Assembly: GCA_020746105.1 (NCBI GenBank)
Contig: CM036628.1
Coordinates: forward strand, 7,553,191-7,617,190
DNA length: 64,000 nucleotides
DNA from: Trogon surrucura
Taxonomy: Eukaryota > Chordata > Aves > Trogoniformes > Trogonidae
Reading direction: 5' to 3'
Of this stretch, positions 47,151 to 60,814 are shown piece after piece. The position numbers and the translations under genes are program-made. Numbering within the stretch: position 1 is the stretch's first letter; each line of letters begins with the position of its first letter. The notes below the pieces were generated by a model. It did not search any database. It was not told the origin of the DNA and was given only the letters and a program-made list of their open reading frames with translations.

Positions 47151-49764
47151 AACCGATTTGTTGGAGACTAAAGTGGGACCTGATGGCAGGTCTTGAATTT
47201 CTGTCGTCCCGGGACCGCGTTTGTCTGAAAGCACCGTGGGGTAAAACCTCTGGACGGAGTCTTGCGCCTAAAGATAGCATCTAAAATTCAGGTTGAAAAG
47301 TTACTCCTCCCACCGGGCTTATTGTGTCATTTGGTTTTGCAGACTGTTTACATTATAAGCGGGGAATCATGAGGGCTTTGAAAGCCCCTCATATGTTTCA
47401 CCTGAGGGTTTGTGACTGATAACGCCAAGCTTCGGTCCTTAATAGCAGAAATTGCAAAGTGATTGCCCTGGGTAGCTCACCCTGGAAGCACAGCTCAAAG
47501 CCGAGCCTGGCTGATTCATAGATGAGGTGTCACTTCAGAGAGCACCTGGCCTTTGTCACATGCCACGAGTCCCCAAAGGCAGGAGCCTCCTGAGCCATCC
47601 GCAGAGCAGTCCAGCCTCAGTGGATTTTGGAGAAGCCCAGCGCAGCAGTCCCTTTTCGGGGCATCCAAGTCCCAGCTAGCACTGATCCCTGAACGAAGTT
47701 GCCTTCTTAACAGATGAGTAGCCCTGGAGATGACATACCTGAAATCAGAGCTTTTAAAACATCCCGTGCTTCACCCACCTGTGCAGGTGCCGTATATCCT
47801 GGGAGGGCTGGGTTATTTATTAGCCAAAGTTTATTTTGTCATGTGCGGTGAAAGCGGCAGTGCTGGTTTAACTGATGGGATGAGGCGTTCTGGTCGGTGT
47901 ATAGATGCGAAAATGTCAGGAGTCTCTTCATTTTTAGGCAGAATGACTGTGCTCCCCTGTCCTTATTTTGCTGGATGGTTGCTCGCTAATCCCTAGCTCT
48001 TGTGAGGGGAACTTGCCTTAAAGAGGCAGCTCTTAATGTTTTTGATACGCAAGTGTTACAGTCCTGTAGGTCTGTTTGAAGAGCGGATAGTTTCAGGAGT
48101 ATGCAGTGTGAACCCCTTGTACTGAACATCCTACAACATATGCTGTTCCAGCTGGGAATTTGTGTAATTTTTATAATTTTCCTAGGTTGCAATGCCATAG
48201 TTGCCCAGTCATAAAAATACATTTGGATTTTTGTTTTTCTAGAAGCTATTTTTTTTTTTTTAAAAAAGAAGATAATTTTCCTGTAATGTGCTAATCAGGG
48301 TAAACGAGTGTGTTGGTTATGCAGAGCACCCTGTGCAGTGATGCGCTGTAAGGACAGCACTCGGGGCTCTGTGTCTGACAAAGTTTTGGCGAATGCAGCA
48401 AGCACCAGTGAAGAGAGGAGGCTCAGGGGTTAAGCCAAAAGTGGAAGTTTGTGTGAAAGGGAGGCATTTGTATCACTTGAGCTAAAGGTGTTTAGTACTT
48501 AAGCTTTAGAGTTTTTCTGGAAGATATAATAGGAAACATGCGAATGACTTTAGGAGTGGTTCCTTACTGCTCTTTATTCTGTTCATTCAGAACCGTGGAT
48601 TAGAGTTATTTGATCTAGAGAATAAGGTAAAATTGGTTTGATTTTTTTGATAAACTACAAACATCAGTGAAATCTGGCAGTAAGGTATGTGATAGTTTCT
48701 GCTCTTTAGCCACTCAGACTATGTCTGTATTAAATTATTTTGTGGGTCTAAGACATATTTAGTACTCAAAAATAGCTCAAGGTTAAAGATTGAAATTAGC
48801 AAATGCATAGTTCATAATTAAAGTCTCAAGGAAGCAGCACTACATTTCAGAGATGCTGATGTCAAATCTAACTTCTGCTCATTAGTATCAAAAAATCAGT
48901 AGGATGTCTTTACAGTTTGGAGCTAGGACTTGTCTATACACAGAAGTTGCATTGTTCTGCCTTAAATTACACAACCTCCCAAGATTTAAATGTAATGATA
49001 CAAAGGTTTTGATGCCAACATAGCTCATTCCTTCAAGACTAGAAGAATAAGTTGTGTGCCTATACCAGCACAAATGAATCCAGGCTTGTACTGGAACAGT
49101 TATGGATTCTAATGGAATAATATGACTTTAAACAAATTGGTAAAACCTATAAAAAAACAAAATAGCGTGGACCAGTCTTTGCTGGTATTATTAAAATGGT
49201 ACATCTCTGTATCACTTCAGCTCCAAATGTCCATTAAGGAAGGCAGGCGGATGCCAAAAAATGGATTTATTTGTTACAACCTGGATGACACCCTTCCTTC
49301 AGACGCATCCTTGTTCCCCGAAGGCCAGGCTCTACTCGGTGTGTGACAGCAGCTCTGTGCCTATGGGCACAGCCATTGGGGCTCACCTGGCTGTGGCTCT
49401 GCCCTCTCTGTCCCCTTCTGCTGCCCAAGCTGAGGCCATTTCTCTTTTTTCCTTATTTCTCTGCTACGTTGGGTACATGCAGGACCGCATAGCACGGCAC
49501 AACTTCTTGCCCTGTGTGCTGGAATAACAGTGCTCCCGTGCAGAAGCCATGCAAAAACTTCTTTCTGACTGCTCCAGTCTCAGCTGAGCCCTAGTTTAAC
49601 ATGAGGTTGAGGTGGTGGTGAGGGCTTGACCAGTGCTCTGTGCATAGCTGGGCTTGCTGCCTGCACATCTGCTTGGCCTCAGAATCACCAGATTCAGTCA
49701 AATCACAGAGGTGCGTACAATTAATGAGAGACTTTGACCAACTTCATATTCCATTATTGGCATT
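47151..49764. other. Unique non-coding sequence right of the CpG island
   Basis: No exon or mobile element is recognised. If the island promotes transcription to the right, this is the start of a first intron. A T run lies at 48250-48261, followed by an A run. Confidence 0.5.
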
Positions 49765-49925
49765 GGCCTTGTCTACATGGGGAGATTACACCAATTTAGT
49801 TTAAGTCGGTTTTTAAAGTGATTTGATTAACCTGATATGACCTCAGGAAGGAGATTCTTGTTTTGGTTTAAATGAACTTAGTCCATTTATATAGAACTGA
49901 AATTAGCCAAGTCTAAACTGAGAGG
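49765..49925. mobile_element. Fossil hAT-like inverted-repeat element (MITE)
   Basis: The segment starts ggccttgtctacatggggag and ends ccaagtctaaactgagag, so its ends read outward as degenerate inverted repeats (cttgtctaca against the reverse complement of aagtctaaac). Inside, ccaatttagtttaagtcggt and ttttggtttaaatgaactta are internal TTTAA-rich repeats of the sort I recall from a turtle and crocodilian hAT-type family. Many bases are mutated and no transposase is present. It is a non-autonomous fossil, and both family and limits are from memory. Confidence 0.45.
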
Positions 49926-50224
49926 AGAACTGATGTCTCTAAATAATGACACAACTTTCTCATGAAAGCAGAACTTTCTGTAGAATCTAGAAGAGAACAT
50001 CATTACAAACAGATCTGCTGGAGACTGAAAGCTATTCATAGCGAAGTTTTAGAAAAAAACAGCAAAATGTAAGTATCTTAGTGAGAAAAATGAAGAAGTG
50101 CCAACAATCCCAGTCCTGGAATACTGAAAGCAGTGGCACAAGGTTTGCAACAGAGCTTTCCCATAGCCCTTCAGCTGTGGAAGAAGAGAAGCACTTCTGT
50201 CCTGTACACAGTCAAAAAAAAAAA

Positions 50225-51480
50225 AAAGTGATGCAGTGAACTATAGGCCTGCTGGTTTGAATGCAATAGTACACAGTGTCTCATGATGTAGTTTGTAGGA
50301 AAGAATAATTAGACATGGAAATAATAAGGAAGCAGGCTATATTACAACAAGATTTTATCAAAGATGGATTGTGCTAGACTAATCTTACATCTTTTTTGTA
50401 CATTATTTAGGTGGGGTAAAGCAGGAACGTAATTTATCTAAAGCCAAGCATTTGATACCAGTCTTGCTTAAAATTAAGACGATAGATCAACACGAGAATT
50501 GAAAGGTGGGAAAGGAGCTGGCTAAGGAAAAGATACAGCAGTTGTGTGTGTCTGAATGGAGAGAGGTATTCAAAGAAAGTCATCGGGATAGAGATCAGTG
50601 CTCGCTTGGGACCAGGCTTGCTCCTGTTGAGGGGAGCCGCTCTGACTGGTGGGCAGGGTCAGGGTGTGTGCCCGGGAGCTTCACGGGATGACACAAAGTT
50701 GGGAGGTATTGTCGATACAGAGGAGGATCAGATAATCATGTGAAAGGAATTTAGATGACTTCGTTGAGGAGTGATAGAGTTAAGATAACATTTAATAGTG
50801 CTGAGTGCAAAGTCATGCCGAGTTTTAAGCATGGAGACCAGTAACAAGAATTTCCAGTGTAAAACGGTTCTCAGCTGTCCGTGACAGGAGAGATGTGGGT
50901 GCACTGACTGGTCAGGAGCAAGTGAGCCAGTGGTGAGATACAGCCATGAAGGAGACCAATGACATCCTTGGATATCAAAGGAAAATAATACAAGAGATTC
51001 AGGGAAATGGAGTATGTCAGTTGTACAAATCATCATGCAGAGCACCAATACAAGAGCTTTCCATTGCTCATGGAGTAGTTTGTTAGGATTTTGCATAGCT
51101 CTAAACACTCTAGTCAAGAAAATGTTTAACTACAACAGTAGGAGGTCTAGAGATGTGGTTACACAAACGGACGATCTGTTGTATGAAGTGAGGTGAAAGA
51201 ACAGTATTTGTTTAGCTCTGGCCAGTTGAACAAATGAAGGGACAGGTTACAGCAGGTCTTTTTACACACAGTTGGGACTAAATAGCACAAAGGCACAAAT
51301 ACTAAGGTAAAAAGATAGCATCTGCACAGGATCAAATTGTCTAAGTTGGTCGTGAATAAATTTGGATGGGAAATTAGAAGAAAGCTTCTAGCTACCTAAG
51401 GATTTAAGTTGTGTAATAGTCTTTCAATTAGAGTAGTTTTGAGATAGATCTTGATAATCTTATGAAAGAGATTATACAAT
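50225..51480 (+). mobile_element. Long ancient CR1 LINE copy, heavily decayed
   Basis: Over about 1.25 kb the sequence follows the CR1 ORF2 order in degraded form. It opens with gtgaactataggcctgctgg (the NYRPVSL block). Next come tgtgctagactaatcttaca (the CLTNL block) and tttatctaaagccaagcatt, then gatacc (motif A). Then follow gagaattgaaaggtgggaaa, then gatgacacaaagttgggagg, which encodes the catalytic DDTKLGG, and gatgggaaattagaagaaag from the ORF2 end. The last matching words, atagatcttgataatcttat, lie near 51,460. This is an older CR1 lineage than the tail copies elsewhere, similar to ones I recall from other sauropsids. Motif B is unreadable. A 14-base A run sits at its left edge (50214-50227). 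Confidence 0.75.
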
Positions 51481-52358
51481 TAAATTAGAGGGTTCCTGGA
51501 GATAGGAAATTAAGTTTGCAGAGTTAGTCCTTTGGTCTCCAGTATAGTTGTATTTTTAATGTAAGCATGAAAGGAGAACAGACCTGGTTTTACTTGCACT
51601 GTTAACCCCATGCATCAAGACTTCTGCTGTTTTTTTGAGAGCCAAGACAAGAGTGAGTTTTCCCTGTTTCTGCAGTTTTGTGTCTTTTCTCCCCCCATAT
51701 TTGCCTCCTCTCAAGCACTAGATGTTGAAAGCGTGCAGTGCAGAGACTCCCTGTACCATTAGACGGGCACAATTGCCTGCAGTTTTTTTTCTGGCGTGCA
51801 CCCTGGTTTAACCTGTTCGTCAGATTTTGGGCCAGAGAGGTGTATTTTTCCTTCAGGTTGCATTGCCAGTAACTGTATTCTACTTCATGTTATATTTTCT
51901 GGGATCTGTTGCCAGCATTGCTTAATGAACTTTGCGTGGATCCAAGGATGTGCAGTGCTGGCAGTGATCTCCACCTGTCCTTTTCCTGTGTCACAGCACA
52001 ACTCAGTCTGTTGTGCTTCTGATGTGTATCATGAGTTTGTTTTATTACGTGAGGATGTGTTTTGGGCTTCTGATGCATCTTGGCAGGTTGAACAGATGTT
52101 GTGAAGTAGCTATTAACTGTTGTTTTCCAAGACTGGACTCCTGGGGTTTGTGTTCCCTTTCTACCTGATATTCTTAAAATTAAGTTGCAAATCTAGCCTC
52201 TAAAATTAGCTCTGTGGTAATCGGAGCAAAATTCTATAAATTGTGCAGGATAGCTTCTAGAAGAAAGAAGTAATTGCTGATGATTAGTGGTGGATTAGTA
52301 ATTTTAAAAACATAGTTTTGTTTTAGGAAAGTTGAATGTGTAACATGCATCTTAGTAC

Positions 52359-52424
52359 AAGAAAGAGAGAAAAAAAAGAGAGAAAAAAAAAAAGCAGAAA
52401 GCAAGCAGGCAGACAAGAAGGAGA
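52359..52424 (+). repeat. Purine-rich GA/A simple sequence
   Basis: About 66 bp in which nearly all bases are A or G, with GA repeats and an A run. It may be a degraded microsatellite. Confidence 0.8.
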
Positions 52425-55400
52425 ACTGCTTGATTTAGCCTGAAGCAGAGATCACATACCTGCTAAGCTGCCTGTAAGGCGAAACTGAAATATAGAAAAA
52501 TGACAGTGCAGATGAGGGCAATATTGAGATGGTAGAAGAGGAGGTGTGTTAACCAAACTCCGTGGAGCTGTTGAAAAGCCTTGAATCGTTTGACTGTGGC
52601 TTGTGTTCTTAGGCAAACACAGTTGTATAATTGATCAATTTGTCAACATTTCTTTAGTGCATAACACTATGGTAACCAAGAGGCTTGCTAAACATTGTCA
52701 CAGAGAACGCTGTAAAATACATCTTCCCTTGGGAGGGAGGGAGGCAGAGCAAGACCGTGGAGGTCCAGCTTAGTATGGTTTGCTGGTGATGTACGTGTTC
52801 TGGATATGACCGAGGAGGTGACACTGGCTAACAACTGCCTTGAACACTAGTGCTACCTGGCCTTTGTGGAGCAGATAGTCTGGGGACAGCTGTGCCACCC
52901 TCCCACTGGGTCCCAAACTCCTGGGGATCGTGAGCAGACAGGGAGAGCAAAGGGCTTGGTCTTCACTTTGCCAGTGCTCACATGGAGCTGTGTGCAGGAC
53001 TCTGCCACCCTGCACATCACCCTGCATCAGCTTCTGCGACCTCACTCCTCCAGGACTGCTTCTCCAGGACCTGTTGCATGAAATAGAGACGTGAGGAGTT
53101 GTACAGCGAGTACCCTGGGCTGGGCTGGTACCTGCGCTGGATGTCAATGTGAGGCGCTTTGTTGAATGTCAGCTAGAGGCAGACTGATTAATTGATTGAC
53201 AAATAGATAATATTTGTAGGTGTGTTTATTCTTGTTTACAAACTGCCCAAGCTTAGGCAAGATTTTCAAGGATGTAGCAATGGCAGGAATCATATCCATA
53301 AAAATGCTAATCTCCTCTCTTGCTTCATCTGTTCAGCCCACAAACACACGCATGCACACATGCTTAAAAGAAATTAATAAGGTTTGTTTGCTCTCTTCTG
53401 GGATCAGCCTCCTTTAATCTTGTTTTAACTCACAGCACACTGTGGCACATTGCTTCAGGACAATGAAGTTTTGACCATAAGCAAGATACTAAGTAAACCA
53501 TTGGAGGGGGGACGAAATATATGAACAGTAAATGAGCTGATAATAGCTCCCATTGCCAATTAATTATTTCACATAGACACAGCAGTGTTACAGGATTTTT
53601 TTCAAGCAAATGTAGAGGCTTTATCTGAAGGGGATGAGATGAACCCCTGGCCTGATGCAGGCAAAGGTTGAACTTCGATCAAATCCTGTTGCAGCGAGGA
53701 CCTCTCCCAGAATATCAGCCAGAGAGCTGTGTAAGGCTCTACTAATCAAACTACAAATACGTTTTATGTACAGAGGAGAATGCTGTGTGTTTGGTCCACT
53801 GCTGGCTTGTGACAGCAAACACTGCAATTAGAGAGGCTGTAATAGCTGGGGAGGGTTCCACCCCATGCTGAGGAAGTTTGGCCATAAACCTGTTTGTCCT
53901 GTCTCTGAGTGCAATGTACACTGGCATGGTTTACAGTAAATTAAGAATATTTGCCCTGATCAAACTGTTTCCTTTTCATTTTTTTTAAACGATGTATTAA
54001 GTGTGTGTGTTATGTGAGTTGTGTGGCAAAAAGGCAGGACTTTGGTTGACTCTGATACTGATGTATATATTAAAGATGAGTATCAACAGTTGACTTTTTC
54101 TCTCCAATAGAATAATTGGAATGTCTTCATTTTGGGGCGAGCTTCTCATGAAAGGGGCATGGTAGAAAGCATTAATAAAACACACTCTTAATGCTGGTCT
54201 TAACACCTATATTTTCTATTTTATCTTTCTTATTTGATGAGGGCTGAGCCTTCTTATTACTTGGCGGCAGTCTGTCAACATAGGAAAGGTGAGTTAATTT
54301 ATTTCCATCATGAGCTCTGGGGTTGTCCTCTCACATGGCTGCAAAGATGTGGTGCTATGTAATTGCAGAGGGAGGATACATTGGCCCTTGGGTGCCAACA
54401 GACAGTTCTCATTGCTTTTTCTGCTGGAGCATGGACTTACGTGAAGCTAAATCACTTTCTTATCTGGGGCGTCTTCACAGCTCTTCGGACTTGGCTCTTC
54501 AACTGCAAGACCTCCTGGTATCTATAGCTTGCTGGGCCAAGAGCAGAAGTCCATTATCTGGAGAAGTTTGCACAACTTATCAACCCTTGCTGAAAGTTTT
54601 GTTCTGTGGGAAGAATGTCTACGACTCTATTTTTCTACTCTCTAAAAATAATTCAGAATTTGGAAGGAAGAGGTCCCAGAAGAAGGTTATTGGATTGGGA
54701 GAGTGTATATCATTCTGCAATAGTCTTGGTATACTGTCTGGAAGGGGCAAAGATCTATTGCCTAAAATGGGAGAAGAATAAATACAAAGGACTAAAGTTG
54801 CCACTAAACCATTTGGAAACAAGAAATGAGGTGGAATCAGAACTTCATCTTAGCCAAGGCACATGTTTCAAATCTGGAGCTGAATTCCTTGTCTTGGGTA
54901 TATTCGTAGTTTAAAAGGCAACAAGTAGAACCATCAAGATCTAGAGTGTTAGACTGGTTAGTTTGCTGGCAGTAGGCTATTGTGACTATAGCTGAGTCGC
55001 TGTTTTCACTTGCAGGTTGGGAAAGAGAGTAACACAAAGAACAGCACTTTATTTGTTTTGATTATTTTTTTGAAGGAAAGCGTATAAATATTAATACGTG
55101 ATCCAGCTGGAACAGCATCTTTCTTAAAAATTGTCCTAGAGATAGTGTATTGTATTAACATGAATTTGATTGCATGGTAAATAAAGTTTTATAAATATAA
55201 ATCATCATCTTAATTCAAAAGCTGCGGTGCCAAGGAAACTATTCTGGGATTTTCTAATATAGTCTGGTTTGAATAAGAAGAGATATCAGTGAATAAATCA
55301 GATAATGAGCTGCTTTACATAGAAGGCATAATGCCTATTTATGATGTATAGAAGTCCTAAGAGAGATGAATTGTCAGTTTAATCTTCTTTGGATTGTGTT

Positions 55401-58165
55401 TGAAATCTACTTTTATGAGGCATTCCTGGCTGTTCCAGAGATTAGTGTTCAGACACTTATGTAGATTTCATTTAGACTTGATTTACAGCTCTACAAGGTC
55501 CTCTGCAGGCAAATGTTCATTTTCTTTAGTTTTTATTTGGTTCCCTGACCTTGAAGTAAAATTTCTCGTGATTATAAGCGTGGCCAAAAGTTTTCTTCTG
55601 ACCTAGTTGCTCTTGTGGGAATTCAGGAAGCGCTGTTATCTCAATGGATGCACTGGCATTGGCTCTTTACCCATAAACCAGCTACTTTCTGAGCACAACT
55701 GCAGAATTTATTTTTGTGTCTTTCCTGACATGGATGTTGCACTTCATTCAGGAATCATCTCAAACAGCTTTACTAGCAGCTGATTTTCCTCCTAACATTG
55801 CAACACTTGCAGCAGCCTCAATCAAAGGGGCCTGACAGGGAAACATTACTGGAAGGATGACATGCAATGCCGGGGTCTGGCGGAGCAGGATTGCTGCTCG
55901 ACGTGGAGAGAGCATGGGATGGGAAGATAATTCACAAGATAATTCTGCATCAAGATCTGATCTAACTTCTATCTTCTGCCAGGCTTCCTAAGCCCTAGGT
56001 CATAAGGTTAGAGAAAATTGTGGGATGATTGTGTCATCCTTCACCTGTGGATATAGACCTTCCCAGTTGCAGTCCGTCGCCACCAGACCCAGATAGCCTG
56101 TCATCACCCTCCTATTAAGGATGACTGTTTCTAAAACATTAACATTCGTGTCAGGTCTAGCTATGGATCAGCACAGGCTTAAATCATTGTAAGGAACAGA
56201 TGTGAGATACCTAATCAGTTATTTCCTAAGGAAAATGAGTTTGATTGCATGAATAGTTGTAAATATTGCATTCAGCAGTTCAGCTACTACGGCAATGGTA
56301 AACAAGCTTCTGACGCTGAAGAGAAGCATTTTGTGGTACTGTACTTGATTTCTTATTCATTTGAACTTTAGTGTAGAAGAAAGCAGTTTAGGTGCTTCAT
56401 ATTACTTTTTGTGACAGCAATGATCATAACCAAGGGCTTGCTTTGAAGAGAGCCAGACACACCTAACCCTAAAAAACACGGCCAGCTTCATCCTTTCATT
56501 TGCAGAGTGCAGCACTTGTCCACAGGATGAGCACAAAGCTGCAGGTTTTGCCACTGGGACGTGATGATGGCACAGGAACTAATTTCAGCTTCAGTAGGAG
56601 GGTGACAACCGAAGCACCAAAACATCCATCCTCTGCCTCAATTTTGCCGCTGCCCACCCGATGCCACGCTTTGGGGGTGAGCAGAGTCTTTGGCTGGGAG
56701 CTGAGCCAGGATTGGGTGCTCTGTGCCCGTCCTGCAGTTTTCTGCTGGCTTTGAAGCATTGGCTATACGTACGCAATAATAAGTACGACGGCTTTAATTT
56801 CTTGTTTGTTTTGCACTTCTCACATGTTGCAAACAAAATGGAATTAAACCGGAAGAAACTTTAATGTGAAATCAGGGTGGGTGGAATCCTAATTTCGGTG
56901 AAGTCGATAGGAATTTTCCTACTGATCTTTTGCAGAAAGGCTGATGAGAGGAAGAAAAGGAAGGAGGAAGTTCGCTTTTCTCTCTGTTTAATTGAATGTT
57001 TTCCCTGCTTGAGTTTCGGCAGAACTGTTGTATAGTTTGCTTGTGATTTTTAGGAGAGATGTAGAAAAGCAGTGCGTGAAAGAAGGAGGTTGGGAGGACA
57101 GATGATATTTGCCTCTTGAACAGGGAGTGAAATTCTGAGGAAAGTGGGACTGCCAACTAAAGGTCATGGGCATTTTTAGCTTCGGCTGCTGACTCCATGC
57201 TGCTGCGTAGATGTTTGTCTGGGATCTTGCTGGCCTTGGTGCTATTACGTAGTCACATTTTCACAGAAAGAAGATCCCCCTTTACCCATGTGTTTTTTAT
57301 GCATGTACTTTACAGAATGGTTCTTTTTATCAGCTGGTTTTAATCTGTATTTTCTCAGCCAGACTAATTTTGTTGTGTTAAATACAAGATGGACGTTGTT
57401 AATATGCAGATATAGAGTTTCGGGTGCTTTGGTCAGGAAAGCCATAGGTGATAAATTCATGTTTATCCTAATTTAGGAAAGCAACAAAAAAATCCCATTG
57501 TTTTCACCCAAGTATTACACAGATGGTTAAAAAAAGAGGCACGTGCCAACAGATTTGTCTAAAGGAAGGACCAAGCTTTTCAACACTCTTTTCACCCTGT
57601 CCCAGGTGAGATGCGCTCTCTCACTGCAGCTTTTTCAGCTCGCCTGGGCTCTTACTTGAAAAGCAGGGACCACGGATACCTGTAGGTACAGATCCACTGT
57701 CCTGGTCAGCCGCATCCATACAGCCGGAATTGCTCAGCAGGATGGCAGTAGCTGTTGCCGCTGCCACTAACATACTTAGTAGAGGAAAGTTATCTTTTAA
57801 GAGAGAGGGACCCATGTATTTAATTTACTGGTTGTATTGGGAGTGTTGGTTTTGACTCCCCACCCAGGGGCTGCCAAGGGACTGCGCGTTCTGTGGCGCT
57901 GGGCAGGGGGGCTGAAGGGACCAGAGCCTCTTGGAGGGTGTGGTGGCAGAGATGTCGCGGTGTGAATCCATTCCCTTTCCCCTGAGCCTCTCTGTGTACT
58001 CAGATGATCTTTACATGATCGTTACCTGGGAGAGACATGAAATAGTTAAAAAAACCCCAAACCACCCTCCAAGAGAATCCCCGAAGTAAAGTGGACATTC
58101 AGTCATGCTGAGTCATATTTTGTTATTATGGCTGATTATCCAGCCAGCCATGCAAATAAACTGCA

Positions 58166-58198
58166 AGGGAAAAAAAGAAAAAAAAAAAAGAAAAAAGG
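58166..58198 (+). repeat. A-rich simple sequence
   Basis: A run of A with single G interruptions over about 33 bp. No CR1 or SINE body is visible to its left, so it is not clearly a retroposon tail. Confidence 0.8.
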
Positions 58199-59984
58199 AT
58201 GTGTATGAATATCTTATCTATGACAGAATGAGGCCTTGGGTTTTGTGCGTAATATGTGTAACAATAATGACCTAGTAAGAAAGTGTTCCAGTGACTGACA
58301 TATTTGCAGTCTAAAAAAGATAACCGAGTAATAAGAGAGAGAGATCTATGGATGTTTATCTTCTCTTCTCTTCTTTCTGAAGGAAAGTTTTGCTTTCTCA
58401 TTATATTTGTAGTGCGTATCAGTGGTACCACACAGAATGGTATGATTGCAGCTGATTGTTTAAATATTCTTTTATTCCTGAAGCTTTCAAAACAAATAGC
58501 CATCTTTTGAGGAGCTAGTTGAGAAATGGTGTGGGCAAGAAAGTCCAAAAGAGAATATTGGATGTGAAGTTAGAAGTGCCTCAGAGAAGAGTAAAAGAAG
58601 TAGGGTGAATTGTTTTAAAGAAGGAAAGAAAACCAATTATATTATTAACAATACCAGTAACATAAAGTGGCAGCAATTCTTGAAAAAAAATTTGTAAGCT
58701 TCAGTAGTTCAAATCCATCCTTGGTGTAGCAGCGATGGAATTACACTTGGCTCAACATCTTTTCTGGTGCGTAAGTCTTCTAGTGTTACTTAATGCAAGT
58801 GCTACAAATGAGCGTGACTTCATCCAAAATGCATTTGCTGAGTATATTTATCATCTATCTTCTTCATAGTAAACAAGGAGAGACATCTGTGGAAAAGGTC
58901 TGGTAGCCAGAGAAAATATTTTGCATCATAGTGTCATACTAGTGCCATGATGAGCTAATCTCAGGTCGAAGAGCTGGTCTTTAGGGCAGCTGAAACACAA
59001 ATGTGTATTTGGTGCTTGAGACCCTTTGCAACTGTATTATGTATTTGCGATGCGGGAAGTAAAGCATGCAAAAGTGCCACTTCAAGACAACTGTGAGTGA
59101 TTTTGGAAATTCTGAGTAATGAGAGGAGTTTTCTCACAATAGCACTCAACTCTAGCCCGTAATCATACCCTTTAAACAAGTGGGCTCAGACCTTATGAAA
59201 GGTGTTTACTTACTCAGCTTTAAGGGCACAGGCCAAGAAATAACTTGATCGGATTAGCCAAGTTTGAATAGGAACAGCAGCAAATAGAATCAAATGAGTG
59301 TGAACGATGCCGCTGTGCTCTCCTTTAGAAAAATATCTGTCAGCTGCCCTCATAGGGCATAATCCTGAAAGGTGCTGACACCCCTGGTTCCCATTGCCTG
59401 AGGGAGCTGGGCCAGGGTGTTTCAGGTCTGTGGCTCCCATTACTCACCTTAGTCAATGTGGGTTTTTTTCTCTGAAATCCTTCTTTTCCCAGTTATATAA
59501 AGGCTGATTCTTTTCTACCTCCTCTTTCTTGAAAGGCTCTTGACACTGAACAGGGAGTGGGTGCACTGCTGGTTATTCTCAGCTGCAAGATTACAGAGAT
59601 GGCAGCAGTAAGGTCAGTGGGGCATGAACACGGCTCAGCTGGAGAGCAGATGTGAGCAGATCACGTAAGGAGAGCAGCTGAAATTCTCGGAGCCAAATGA
59701 GGATAAGAAAAATTTTGAAATGTAAGCGCTTTGTTTAAATTCCTTCTGGCTTATGCGCACATTATACCTGGAAAGCTCCAGAATTAAACAGACCAAGAGG
59801 GTAAAGAAGTTTCTTCTGCTTGAACTTGGGATGTATGAAGCCAAAGATGTGAAATGAGGTCAGCTGCAGTGAATCCTTTGATATTCGTTTAATGGATAAG
59901 TAGATAAAACTCTAAGTAAGCTTGCATGGGAGACTTTGAATTTTAACTACTAAAGCTCTTTATAATTTTCTCACAGGTCTTTTA

Positions 59985-60242
59985 CATAGATTTGACATGA
60001 GGAAGCATTTCTTTACTGAGAGGTTTGTCAAACACTGGAACGGGCTTCCCAAAGAGGTGGTCGATGCCCCAAACCTGTCAGTGTTTAAGAGGCATTTGGA
60101 CAGTGCAATTAATAACATGTTTTAACTTTTGCTCAGCCCTGAAGTGGTTAGCTAGTTGAACTAGATGATCATTGTAGGTCCCTTCCAACTGAAACTTATT
60201 TTATTCTGTTCTACTCTACTCTACTGTACTCTGCTCTGCTCC
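59985..60242 (+). mobile_element. CR1 LINE 3' fragment with pentamer tail
   Basis: The copy starts in the last part of ORF2 (gatttgacatgaggaagcat, then ttctttactgagaggtttgt) and continues into gaactagatgatcattgtag and gtcccttccaactgaaactt. The tail is not ATTCTATG but a run of TTCTA/CTCTA/CTGCT pentamers (about 60200-60242), the tail style of a different CR1 subfamily. The copy is about 260 bp and inactive. The pentamer run has expanded and diverged after insertion. Confidence 0.9.
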
Positions 60243-60814
60243 GTCTCTGAACCAGAGGTGAGAGGTGATCTGCCTCTGGGAAATTTGTCATTTTGACAGG
60301 CTTTAGGTTTGAGATTTGGGCAGAAGTCAAGAAGCTGAACATTCTCCGCTGGTATAGGGAGAGTTTCAATCTGTTTCAGACCTATCTCTAATCCTTTTGT
60401 CCTAGTATTTCCTTTTTTTTTGAATAGCTTCCTTATGTATTGAGTTCCAGAGATTCCAGGCTGGTGATACACATGGGAAACAGATTGCAACAGAGAGTGG
60501 ATTAAATTACTCAGGTCTAGGATTACTGAGGCAGAACATTTTTTCTTCATGTTGTTTAAAAATGGAGAAAAATCTTCCTCTTTTTAATTTATAGGAAAAA
60601 GTTTGCAATGAAGTTACTCTGAGCTGCCCTCTCATTGGTCAGTCAGTGATCACTTGAAGAAAAAATAATGAACTGTTTTTTTTCCCCCCTCCTTCATTTG
60701 AAAATCACTTCTTGCCAGTGCTGCGTATTTAAGGGAGTTCTAAGACTACAGTCTTAGATGCTTCAGGAAGCTTATTTTAGGAGGGAAGACTTGACTGAAT
60801 GCCAACAGACAGAG
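60243..60814. other. Unique spacer between a CR1 copy and a MIR-like SINE
   Basis: About 570 bp of AT-leaning sequence with T runs near 60411-60420. No feature is recognised. Confidence 0.5.

Larger units (their letters stand above)
51481..59984. other. Unique AT-rich non-coding sequence, no gene seen
   Basis: No exon or mobile element is recognised across 8.5 kb. Purine-rich simple stretches lie at 52359-52424 and 58166-58198. A 152-codon open frame at 54323-54781 has no recognised domain. If the CpG island drives a rightward transcript, this would be intron. Confidence 0.5.

Noticed and set aside
54323..54781. 152-codon plus-strand open frame
   Set aside because: No recognised motif and within chance expectation. 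The ATG context gives no support.
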